A DNA stretch of 9,601 nt, taken from the NCBI RefSeq assembly GCF_004570345.1, contig NZ_SPQM01000161.1, positions 1 to 9,601 on the forward strand, in the 5' to 3' direction. Below the pieces are notes generated by a model, which was not told where the DNA came from, ran no database searches, and saw only the letters and a program-made list of their open reading frames with translations. The position numbers and the translations under genes were made by a program. This stretch comes from Blastococcus sp. CT_GayMR20. GTDB taxonomy: Bacteria > Actinomycetota > Actinomycetes > Mycobacteriales > Geodermatophilaceae. Below are positions 1-5,867 of the stretch, piece after piece. How positions within the stretch are numbered: the stretch's first letter is position 1; each line of letters begins with the position of its first letter.

Positions 1-222
1 GACCCGGTGTCCAGGGACCCGGCCGAGCAGGACGGCGCCGACGATCGCCATGGCCGGGCCGACCACCGGCTCGGGCGACGAGAAGACGTTCACCCGGTCG
101 GCCGCCGGGGTGGCGAGGTGCGCGACCAGCCCGACCGCCAGGTAGCTGATCGCGGCCGCGGCGGAGAGCCGGGCCGCCATGGTGGCGGCCCGGCTCCTCC
201 GTGCTGCGCGCTCCTTGAACAC
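1..222 (-). CDS. Partial membrane protein, N-terminus only (possible sensor histidine kinase)
   Basis: This is the start of a minus-strand gene that runs off the left edge of the window; 74 codons are visible. I chose the GTG at 222-220 because a GAGGTGG ribosome-binding sequence lies 8 nt upstream; the ATG at 180-178 is the alternative, with its GGAGGAG 13 nt away. After a basic N-terminus (residues 1-18) there is a probable membrane helix at about 20-36, then a loop with the sequence NVFSSPEP, then a second hydrophobic stretch (GPAMAIVGAVLLGR) followed by RVPGHRV. A short helix followed by an R-x-PGH-type turn is common at the N-terminus of actinobacterial multi-helix sensor histidine kinases, so that is my best guess, by inference only. 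No catalytic domain is visible. It follows the upstream membrane gene by 48 nt on the same strand, so the two may be co-transcribed. Confidence 0.55.
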   Translation of the reverse strand, partial: MFKERAARRSRAATMAARLSAAAAISYLAVGLVAHLATPAADRVNVFSSPEPVVGPAMAIVGAVLLGRVPGHRV

Positions 223-270
223 CGGCTCGTCCACCTCGCGGGCGACGCTAACCGAACGCAGCTCCGCTGG

Positions 271-996
271 TCAGGAGGTTGCCTCGTCCGGGGTACGGCC
301 GGTCCACCACTGCCGGTCGGTCCGCTTGGCGATTCCGTACGCCAGGCCCACGGAGGCCGCGACGAAGAGCCAGTGTGGGTCGATCGGTCCCGTGGAGAAG
401 GGGCCGAAGTCGAGCACCAGGAACAGCAGCAGAGTGACGGGGATCCAGATCGGCACGACGCGGGTGCGGAGGAAACCGATGCTGGACAGCAGGACCGAGC
501 CGGCCATGCCGAGCATGAAGGGAACGACGATCAGCAGGGCGAGCGTGCTGTTCTGCGCCGCCTCCAGCAGCGCCACCATGGCCGCGCGGTCGGGCTGGTC
601 GACGGCGGCGTAGTCGATGATCGAGACGGCGTGGATGCCGAGGAAGCCGAGCGAACCCACGTAGCCGAGGACCGTGGCCATGGTGCCGAGCCGCGGCATG
701 CGCGGGCGGACCAGCTGCGCCATGGCGACGAGGGCCAGCAGCAGGAACGGGACGGCGACCGTGCCGACGGCGAGGCCGACGGCGGCCAGCGTCGGCCTGG
801 CCGCCCAGGCCTCGAGACTGCCCTCGACGGACGCGCCCTGGCCGACGATGCGACCGATCAGGGCCTCGGCCAGGTTGAGGGTGGCTCCGACGAGCAGTGC
901 GGCGACGGCGGTGCGCCGGCCGAGGACGGCGGGCCGCGGGGTCAGGGCGGCGGCGTCGTCCAGGGGCCGGGTGGCGGGCAGGGGCTGTGCGGTCAC
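271..996 (-). CDS. Six-helix integral membrane protein of unknown function
   Basis: A 241-residue protein starting at GTG 996-994. A strong GGAGGAGAG ribosome-binding site (1011-1003) sits 6 nt upstream and rules out the longer open frame that extends to 1218. Hydrophobic segments are seen at about residues 29-51, 71-95, 105-129, 151-176, 180-197 and 208-224, giving six likely helices with short loops. The N-terminal 28 residues are polar and proline/alanine rich, and the C-terminus is basic (AKRTDRQWW). There is no signal peptide, no enzymatic motif and no recognisable ligand site. I do not recognise the family; the arrangement resembles small actinobacterial membrane proteins of the DUF4386 kind, but that is only an impression of topology. 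It is divergently transcribed from the HAD gene at 1121 and lies 48 nt before the partial membrane gene at the left edge, so it may head a small minus-strand operon. Confidence 0.82.
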   Translation of the reverse strand: MTAQPLPATRPLDDAAALTPRPAVLGRRTAVAALLVGATLNLAEALIGRIVGQGASVEGSLEAWAARPTLAAVGLAVGTVAVPFLLLALVAMAQLVRPRMPRLGTMATVLGYVGSLGFLGIHAVSIIDYAAVDQPDRAAMVALLEAAQNSTLALLIVVPFMLGMAGSVLLSSIGFLRTRVVPIWIPVTLLLFLVLDFGPFSTGPIDPHWLFVAASVGLAYGIAKRTDRQWWTGRTPDEATS

Positions 997-1120
997 GGTG
1001 GTCTCTCCTCCATCGCCCGGTCGGACCGTCCGGCCGAAGCGGTGATCACGTTCTCCGGGGACATGTCCCGGCGTCCTGAGCTCCCGGTCCCGATCTCGCC
1101 GGGCGGGTAGGAGGGACGCC
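997..1120. promoter_or_regulatory. Divergent intergenic region with three short palindromes
   Basis: This 124-bp gap separates two divergent genes, so it should hold promoters for both. I see no convincing -35/-10 pair on either strand. It does hold three compact inverted repeats: CGGTCGGACCG (1018-1028), GTGATCAC (1042-1049) and GGGACATGTCCC (1058-1069). It also holds the ribosome-binding sites of both flanking genes: GGAGGAGAG on the minus strand (1011-1003) and AGGAGGG on the plus strand (1109-1115). The palindromes are plausible dimeric regulator sites, but short palindromes occur easily in GC-rich DNA. Confidence 0.45.
1058..1069. repeat. 12-bp perfect palindrome GGGACATGTCCC (candidate operator)
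   Basis: GGGACATGTCCC reads identically on both strands and lies midway between the divergent start codons at 996 and 1121. It is the longest perfect palindrome I noticed in the intergenic spaces. Its position suits a regulator acting on one or both genes. No regulator gene is visible nearby, so the role is an inference. Confidence 0.35.
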
Positions 1121-1645
1121 ATGACCGCTCCCCCACCGGTGTTGCTCCTGGACGTCGACGGCGTGCTCAACGCCGTGCGCCCCGACCTGCCGGAGGGCTG
1201 GCGGCGCGGGATCTTCAACGGCTACGTGCTGAGGTGGGACCCGACCGTGGTCGCCCGGCTGCGCGAACTGCACGAGTCCGGCCGGGTGGAGCTCCAGTGG
1301 CTGACGACGTGGACGGAGCGGGCCGACCAACTGCTGGCCGAACCCATGGGCCTTCCCCGCGGCCTGCGGACGCACGGCCGGGACGACGTGCTGCCGACCG
1401 GTTTCGAAGGCCGGCTGGGAGGCCTCTCCGGCTGGTGGAAGCTGGCCGCCGCGCGGGCGGTCGCCGAAGCCGAGCCCGGACGGCGGATCGTGTGGATCGA
1501 CGACGACCTCGCCGACCAGGCCGCGGACACCAGCGAGTGGCTGGCCGCGAACGAGCAGGTGCTCGTCGTGTCGCCGGACTTCTTCGTCGGTCTGACCCAC
1601 GAGGAGCTGGACCGGGTCGAGGCCTGGCTCGACTACCCCGGCTGA
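1121..1645 (+). CDS. HAD-fold protein, HAD_SAK-like
   Basis: A 174-residue cytoplasmic protein with the core motifs of the haloacid dehalogenase superfamily. Motif I is DVDGVLN at residues 11-17, with Asp11 the expected nucleophile and Asp13 the acid/base. A motif II-like LTTWT lies at 61-65. Lys107 (GWWKLAAARA) is a candidate motif III lysine. Motif IV is WIDDDL at 125-130 with metal-binding aspartates. The short length and the LTTWT and WIDDDL blocks match the actinobacterial HAD proteins annotated as the HAD domain of 'Swiss army knife' RNA repair proteins (HAD_SAK family). That link implies a phosphatase acting on a nucleic-acid end or other phosphoester, but the substrate is unknown. No cap domain is evident. 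The ATG start has AGGAGGG (1109-1115) 5 nt upstream. The next gene on the same strand begins 73 bp later. Confidence 0.85.
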   Translation: MTAPPPVLLLDVDGVLNAVRPDLPEGWRRGIFNGYVLRWDPTVVARLRELHESGRVELQWLTTWTERADQLLAEPMGLPRGLRTHGRDDVLPTGFEGRLGGLSGWWKLAAARAVAEAEPGRRIVWIDDDLADQAADTSEWLAANEQVLVVSPDFFVGLTHEELDRVEAWLDYPG

Positions 1646-1718
1646 TTCCGGCGTCCATGGAATTCACAGGAAGCCCCCCTACCGTGACGCTCCGACCCCG
1701 ATCCCGGAGAACGCCCGC

Positions 1719-2852
1719 ATGGCCTCCTTCGAGCCAGACACCCGGTCGACCCGCCGGTTCCGCCGCCGGCCGGCCGACACCCGGCCGCAGGCCGAGCCGT
1801 TCCGTGGTCCCGGGATCGATGAGCCGCAGTTCGACCGTCCGCGGTTCGACCGTCCGCCGCCTGCGGGCAACGACTGGTACGGCGCCCCGCCGGGCGCCTG
1901 GGGCCCGCCGCCGGGACAGGGGCCGTACCAGCCGTGGGCTCCACCGCGGGACCCCTTCCCGCCGGCTCCGCCCGAGCAGCCCGTTCCTCCGCGTCGACGA
2001 GGCCGCGGTCGCCTCCGCCGTCGTGATGGCGACGGTCGGCGGCCCCGTCGGCGGCTGTTCCGCCGGATCCTCACCGTGCTGGGCGCGCTGGCCGTCGTCC
2101 AGGCGCTGGCCGTGCTCTCGCTGCGCTGGATCGACCCGCCGACGACGGCCTTCATGCTGGCCAATCCGGACGGCTCGATCCAGCAGTCGGTGCCGGTGGA
2201 GCACGTCTCCCGCAACTTTCTGGCCGCGGTGATCGCGCACGAGGACTCCGCGCTCCCCTACCGCTCCGGCGCCTTCACGTGGGACGAGCTGTGGGGCCGC
2301 GCGACGGCTCACCTGAGGGACGAGGAGGACCCGTCGGGTTCGACGATCCCGCAGCAGGTGGCGAAGAACCTGTTCCTCAACCAGGAGATGAGCGCCGTGC
2401 GCAAGACGCTCGAGGCGGGCATCGCCATGGAGATGGCCGCGTTCATCGACGATCGCCGGATGCTCGAGCTCTACGTCAACTACGCGCAGCTGGGCCCGAC
2501 GATCTACGGCGTCTGCGCGGCGAGCTGGTACTACTTCGACTCCGCGCCAGGAGAGCTGTCGCAAGCGCAGGCCGTGCAGCTGGTCGGGCTGCTCCCCTCG
2601 CCCGGGCACGTCCAGCGCGCGCCCGGCGGCGGCATGGACTTCGACGTGGACGACGGCCTGGGCTGGCTGTCCCGCTCGCACGTGCTCAACGCGCAGAACC
2701 GGGTGCCCGCCCACCTCGACCGGCTCGGCTTCCAGCCCGTCGAAGATGCCGGCGTCGAGGGGCTCGCGTCCGAACAGGAGCCTTCGGACGAGGACTGCAC
2801 GACGCGGCCCGAGGAGGTCGCCGAGCTCATGGCGGCCGAGGGCACCGCCTGA
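1719..2852 (+). CDS. Monofunctional peptidoglycan glycosyltransferase (GT51, MtgA-like) with long N-terminal tail
   Basis: A 377-residue protein. Residues 1-115 are a disordered cytoplasmic tail rich in Pro, Arg and Gly. It is followed by one membrane helix (about 116-137) and a GT51 domain (about 140-300) that would polymerise lipid II into glycan strands outside the membrane. Visible family motifs: AHEDSALP around the catalytic Glu175, GSTIPQQVAKNLFL (207-220), RKTLEAGIAMEM (228-239), an LELYVN block (249-254) and the YGVCAASWYYF...LLPSP region (263-295). There is no transpeptidase domain, so it is monofunctional. At 377 residues it is much longer than typical MtgA (about 230-240), because of the tail and about 80 extra C-terminal residues with an acidic end. 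Motif I is unusual: canonical EDxxFxxHxG reads EDSALPYRSG here, with Phe to Leu and His to Arg. The ATG start has GGAGA 8 nt upstream. It ends 28 nt before the next gene. Confidence 0.88.
   Translation: MASFEPDTRSTRRFRRRPADTRPQAEPFRGPGIDEPQFDRPRFDRPPPAGNDWYGAPPGAWGPPPGQGPYQPWAPPRDPFPPAPPEQPVPPRRRGRGRLRRRDGDGRRPRRRLFRRILTVLGALAVVQALAVLSLRWIDPPTTAFMLANPDGSIQQSVPVEHVSRNFLAAVIAHEDSALPYRSGAFTWDELWGRATAHLRDEEDPSGSTIPQQVAKNLFLNQEMSAVRKTLEAGIAMEMAAFIDDRRMLELYVNYAQLGPTIYGVCAASWYYFDSAPGELSQAQAVQLVGLLPSPGHVQRAPGGGMDFDVDDGLGWLSRSHVLNAQNRVPAHLDRLGFQPVEDAGVEGLASEQEPSDEDCTTRPEEVAELMAAEGTA
1829..1857 (+). repeat. Tandem 14-bp repeat in the transglycosylase tail
   Basis: GTTCGACCGTCCGC occurs at 1829-1842 and again at 1844-1857. 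It encodes part of two consecutive FDRP units in the disordered N-terminal tail. It is a minor in-frame duplication, typical of low-complexity tails. Confidence 0.7.
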
Positions 2853-2880
2853 CGCTTGTCGGCCGGGATCGCCTGGCACT

Positions 2881-4278
2881 GTGGAGGACGTGCACCGCTC
2901 CAACCGCGTCGCCGGCGCGCTGGTCGGCTCCGCTGCCGGCGACGCGCTGGGGGCCCCGTTCGAGTTCGGGCCTCCGGGGCAGTTCTCCGCCCGCTTTCCG
3001 GTGCCCGCTCGCGGCTCGAAGCCGGAGATGTGCGGCGGTGGATCGCTGGGCTGGGAGCCGGGCGAGTTCACCGACGACACCCAGATGGCACTGCTCGTCG
3101 CCGAGTCGCTGATCGAGAACGACGGCCTGGACGAGGGGCATCTGTTCGACCGGTTCCGCAGGTGGGCGGAGGCGGGCCCGCCGGACATCGGCAACCAGAC
3201 CGGGGCGGTTCTCGGGTCCGGGCGCCCGTGGGACGTCGCCGCGGCCGAGCACTTCGAGGAGACCGGCCATGCGGCCGGCAACGGCTCACTGATGCGGACG
3301 ACGCCGGCCGCGATCTGGTTCTCCCGGTTCGGGACCGAGGCGACGATGGACGCCGCCCGCCGGATCTCGGCGTTGACGCACGGCGACCCGGCGGCCGGCG
3401 AGGGTTGCGCGATCTTCCACGAGCTGATGCGGGTGGCGCTGGACGGCGGGGATCCTTTGGCGGCTGTCGGCACAGCGCTGGAGCTGGTGCTGCCGGAGCA
3501 CCGGGAGCGGTGGGCGACGGTGCTGGCTCCGGACTGGACGCCGTCGGACGCGACGGAGTCGAACGGCGCGGTCTGGCCGACGCTGGGGCAGGCGGTGTGG
3601 GCGCTGCGGCACGGGCGGGACTTCGCCGAAGTGATGCGGCAGGTGATCGACCTGGGCGGAGATACCGACACGGTGGCAGCGGTCGCCGGAGGGCTGGCCG
3701 GTGCGGTGTACGGCATGGGCGGGATCCCGATGCGCTGGTCGTCGGCGGTACGCGGGCGAGTGCCCGGGTTCGGCGACCGGCGGTGGGGCCTGGCGGACCT
3801 GCAGGAGTTGGCTGCGGCACTCGACGGCAAGCCGCTCCAGCACTACGACCCGGGCGTGATTCCGCGGATCGGTCCGCAGGAGGCGCTGCCAGGCATCTGG
3901 GCCGGGAATCTCGACGGCGCCCGGCACAGCGAGAACGACTTCGCGGTCATCTCGCTGTGCCGGCTCGGCGACCCGTTCCCGCACGAGGTGCACCGCATGG
4001 CCTATGTCGCCGACAACGACTACAACCACGACCTGGACACCGTGCTGGCCGACGTCCTGGATGACCTGGCCGCGCTACGGGCCGAGGGCCGAAAGGTGCT
4101 CGTCCACTGCCACGGCGGCGCCTCGCGCACCGGCCTGGTGCTGCGCGGCTGGCTGGTCCGTGAGGAGGGCATGACGCCGGACGAGGCGACCGCGCATGTC
4201 GCGGAGCGCTGGCCTCACCTCGGCCTCTGGAACGCCAGCTTTATCACTGCGCTCGATCGACTGAGCTCAGAACGCTGA
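2881..4278 (+). CDS. ADP-ribosylglycohydrolase (DraG-like) fused to a tyrosine/dual-specificity phosphatase domain
   Basis: A 465-residue two-domain cytoplasmic enzyme. Residues about 5-320 are an ADP-ribosylglycohydrolase: GDALGAPFEF (20-29), the metal-binding FTDDTQMAL (63-71), NGSLMRTTPAA (134-144), THGDPAA (166-172) and GGDTDTVAAVAGG (259-271), which holds the second set of metal-binding acids. Known relatives remove ADP-ribose from proteins or small molecules using two Mg or Mn ions. Residues about 335-465 form a second domain with the phosphatase signature HCHGGASR (HC-x5-R, 409-416); Cys410 is the expected nucleophile and Arg416 binds phosphate. Acidic residues at ADNDYNHDLD (377-386) may supply the general acid. 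The start is uncertain: I took GTG 2881, 28 nt after the previous gene, because GTG 2890 leaves GGAGG only 2 nt away; neither has ideal spacing. Substrates are unknown. It may share a transcript with the transglycosylase. Confidence 0.88.
   Translation: MEDVHRSNRVAGALVGSAAGDALGAPFEFGPPGQFSARFPVPARGSKPEMCGGGSLGWEPGEFTDDTQMALLVAESLIENDGLDEGHLFDRFRRWAEAGPPDIGNQTGAVLGSGRPWDVAAAEHFEETGHAAGNGSLMRTTPAAIWFSRFGTEATMDAARRISALTHGDPAAGEGCAIFHELMRVALDGGDPLAAVGTALELVLPEHRERWATVLAPDWTPSDATESNGAVWPTLGQAVWALRHGRDFAEVMRQVIDLGGDTDTVAAVAGGLAGAVYGMGGIPMRWSSAVRGRVPGFGDRRWGLADLQELAAALDGKPLQHYDPGVIPRIGPQEALPGIWAGNLDGARHSENDFAVISLCRLGDPFPHEVHRMAYVADNDYNHDLDTVLADVLDDLAALRAEGRKVLVHCHGGASRTGLVLRGWLVREEGMTPDEATAHVAERWPHLGLWNASFITALDRLSSER
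4261..4270. repeat. 10-bp perfect palindrome CTGAGCTCAG at the end of the DraG-phosphatase gene
   Basis: CTGAGCTCAG overlaps the last coding codons of the DraG-phosphatase gene and is self-complementary. No loop and no T-run follow, so it is not a convincing terminator. It lies just before the composition change into the defence island. Confidence 0.25.
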
Positions 4279-4380
4279 TCAGTGCCACAACGGTGAACCG
4301 AGATGGGGTGCCCTTCGCTGAACGGGGTGTTTTTAAGCCTGGTTCCCGAAGACCGCGCAGGCGCCCGGCAGAATCGCGAC
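4279..4380 (+). promoter_or_regulatory. Intergenic region with candidate promoter for a leaderless restriction gene
   Basis: This 102-bp gap has a small AT-richer stretch (GTTTTTAAG around 4329-4337), rare in this window. CAGAAT at 4369-4374 is a possible -10 element (4 of 6 matches to TATAAT). It ends 6 nt before the GTG at 4381, the spacing expected if transcription starts on the start codon, as in the leaderless mRNAs common in actinobacteria. The absence of any Shine-Dalgarno before 4381 agrees with that. The -35 is poor (TTCCCG at 4343-4348, 20-nt spacer), so this is tentative. Confidence 0.3.
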
Positions 4381-5703
4381 GTGTCACATCGCCGGATAGC
4401 CATCCATGACGTTCTCCGCTACAGCAACGATGGCGATGCGACCTCCCCCGAGCTCGACGGCTACCCGAACTATCACTTCCTCACTTCCTCATTTGAGGCT
4501 GGGCTCCCTCGCCTCCTCCTGGATGCAGGCATCAACGCTCCGGCGCTGACCGTGGCTCCGGACGGCCAGCGCCGCGCCGTCATCGGAATTCGCTCGAGCC
4601 CCTGGAAGGCTGGCCATGCCACCAACCCATGGCACGACGAGTTCGATCTGGACCACGGGTATGTCCGTTACTTCGGCGACCACAAGCCGAACTCGCCGGG
4701 ACTACCGGGTACGACGACAGGCAACAGAACGCTTTTCGAGGCCCTGGCGTCTCACGCCTCCCCGGACCCAGCGCTTCGCAGACTTGCTCCGCCGCTACTG
4801 CTCTTCCGATCGATCACTGTGAGACGCGAAGGTCGCACACTGGTCAAGGGGCACATCGAGTTCTGCGGCGTTGCCGTCATCGACCGCTTGGAGAACATCA
4901 TTCAGCGGGACCCGGAAACCCAGCGCGGCTTCCCCAATATTGCGCTCGATCTCGCGGTGATAAGCCTCGCTGATTCCGGTGACACTCTTGACCTCCGGTG
5001 GATCGACGATCGGCGAAACCCGGCACTGACTGGCGACGAAGCGATGAGACACGCCCCGGCCAGCTGGCGACGGTGGGTCGCCGAGGGACCGCCCGCGTTG
5101 CCTCGGGTTCGCCGACGGGTCCATGCTCCTCGACTCCGAGCGCGTGAACAGCAACTTCCCTCGCCGGCCAGCGCCGATGCCGAACTGCTCCAGAAGATCT
5201 ACCGGTTCTTCGATGCCCGGAAGCACGCCTTCGAGATGCTCGCCTCCCAGATCGCAGCCGATGCTCTGGGCGGCCAGGGAGGTACCTACCGCGAGGGCTG
5301 GCTCACGCGAGCCGGAGGCGACGGCGGCCTCGACTTCGTCGGACGTCTTGACATCGGAGCGCCAGGAACCAGCGCACCCCTGGTGGTCCTCGGCCAGGCC
5401 AAGTGCGTCGCCCCGGACTCGTCGGTCAACGCGGACCAGGTCGCGCGAGTCGTCGCCCGATTGCGCCGGGGATGGGTCGGGGTTTACGTGACGACGGGCT
5501 GGTTCACCAGGCAGGCTCAAGTGGAGATCATCGACGACGAGTACCCGATCGTGCTGATCCCAGGGATCGACGTGGTCAAGCACGTCCGCGCCCTCGCGGA
5601 ACGAACGAGCAACGGGGATGTCGACGTCGTTCTGGCCCGAGCCGTGGAGACCTATTCCGATTCGGTGACACACCGCCGACCGGAGGAGATCCTCATTCGG
5701 TGA
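4381..5703 (+). CDS. Mrr-type restriction endonuclease with probable N-terminal modified-base-recognition domain
   Basis: A 440-residue DNA endonuclease, counted from GTG 4381. The C-terminal half (about 280-400) is an Mrr-type PD-(D/E)XK domain. A helix with AFEMLASQIA (283-292) is followed by GGDGGLDFVG (312-321), with Asp318 the expected metal ligand, then LGQAKC (337-342), which supplies the Q-x-K pair (Gln339, Lys341). The strand VGVYVTTGWFTRQAQ (366-380) completes the core. The N-terminal half (about 1-220) holds VRYFGDHKPN (95-104) and TTTGNRTLFE (111-120). These resemble the YxGDNK and GN-x-LL blocks in the reader domain of AspBHI/MspJI-like methylcytosine-dependent enzymes, so a type IV, modification-dependent role is inferred. 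An upstream ATG at 4303 is possible but has no ribosome-binding site, and its extra 26 residues look non-conserved. Codon use is more A/T-tolerant than in the preceding gene. It may act alone or with the Z1 operon 164 bp downstream. Confidence 0.82.
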   Translation: MSHRRIAIHDVLRYSNDGDATSPELDGYPNYHFLTSSFEAGLPRLLLDAGINAPALTVAPDGQRRAVIGIRSSPWKAGHATNPWHDEFDLDHGYVRYFGDHKPNSPGLPGTTTGNRTLFEALASHASPDPALRRLAPPLLLFRSITVRREGRTLVKGHIEFCGVAVIDRLENIIQRDPETQRGFPNIALDLAVISLADSGDTLDLRWIDDRRNPALTGDEAMRHAPASWRRWVAEGPPALPRVRRRVHAPRLRAREQQLPSPASADAELLQKIYRFFDARKHAFEMLASQIAADALGGQGGTYREGWLTRAGGDGGLDFVGRLDIGAPGTSAPLVVLGQAKCVAPDSSVNADQVARVVARLRRGWVGVYVTTGWFTRQAQVEIIDDEYPIVLIPGIDVVKHVRALAERTSNGDVDVVLARAVETYSDSVTHRRPEEILIR

Positions 5704-5867
5704 GACCGCCGCGCCCATGTCCGCCAGGCGCAGCGAGGATCGTGGCGGGGGTCCCCAAGATGGACGAAGCCGTTCATGCCGCGGGCTGAGCACATGGCTT
5801 GTCGTCAACGGATCGTTGCGCTGTGTGACTACCCTCGCGTGGACACCGCTACGGGAGGGGGCTGGGG
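5704..5867 (+). promoter_or_regulatory. Probable promoter region of the Z1 operon
   Basis: A 164-bp gap, the largest between same-strand genes here, which suggests that the Z1 operon has its own promoter. TACCCT (5830-5835) is a possible -10 but has no good -35 at 16-18 bp. TTGTCG (5799-5804) looks like a -35 but is badly spaced from it. The 13-bp inverted repeat CAACGGATCGTTG (5806-5818) sits where a repressor would interfere with transcription. GGGAGGGG (5853-5860) lies 7 nt before the Z1 ATG and is a strong ribosome-binding site. No clear terminator for the upstream endonuclease gene is visible. Confidence 0.4.
5806..5818. repeat. Inverted repeat CAACG-GAT-CGTTG (candidate operator)
   Basis: Perfect 5-bp arms flank a 3-bp centre, 49 bp before the Z1 start codon. 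Its place between a -35-like TTGTCG and a -10-like TACCCT suggests an operator, but the arms are short and no regulator gene is in the window. Confidence 0.3.

Noticed and set aside
7..1110. Long plus-strand open frame of 367 codons opposite the membrane genes
   Set aside because: Its translation is arginine-, glycine- and aspartate-rich low-complexity sequence with no domain. The opposite strand has a strong ribosome-binding site and clear membrane helices.
2746..2880. Upstream extension of the DraG-phosphatase frame to an ATG at 2746
   Set aside because: It would overlap the transglycosylase gene by 107 bp, and the extra 45 residues are arginine/proline shadow sequence. The family fold starts just after 2881.
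1215..3830. Minus-strand open frame of 871 codons opposite the HAD, transglycosylase and DraG genes
   Set aside because: Typical high-GC antisense shadow: Ser/Arg/Pro-rich translation with no motif, covering three plus-strand genes with intact family motifs.
4303..4380. Upstream ATG start for the Mrr-type endonuclease
   Set aside because: There is no ribosome-binding site, and the 26 added residues look like translated intergenic DNA. It cannot be fully excluded without homologue alignment.
5704..5780. Possible rho-independent terminator after the endonuclease gene (GCGCC...GGCGC and GGGGGTCCCC)
   Set aside because: The stems are only about 5 bp, the loop of the first is long, and no T-run follows.
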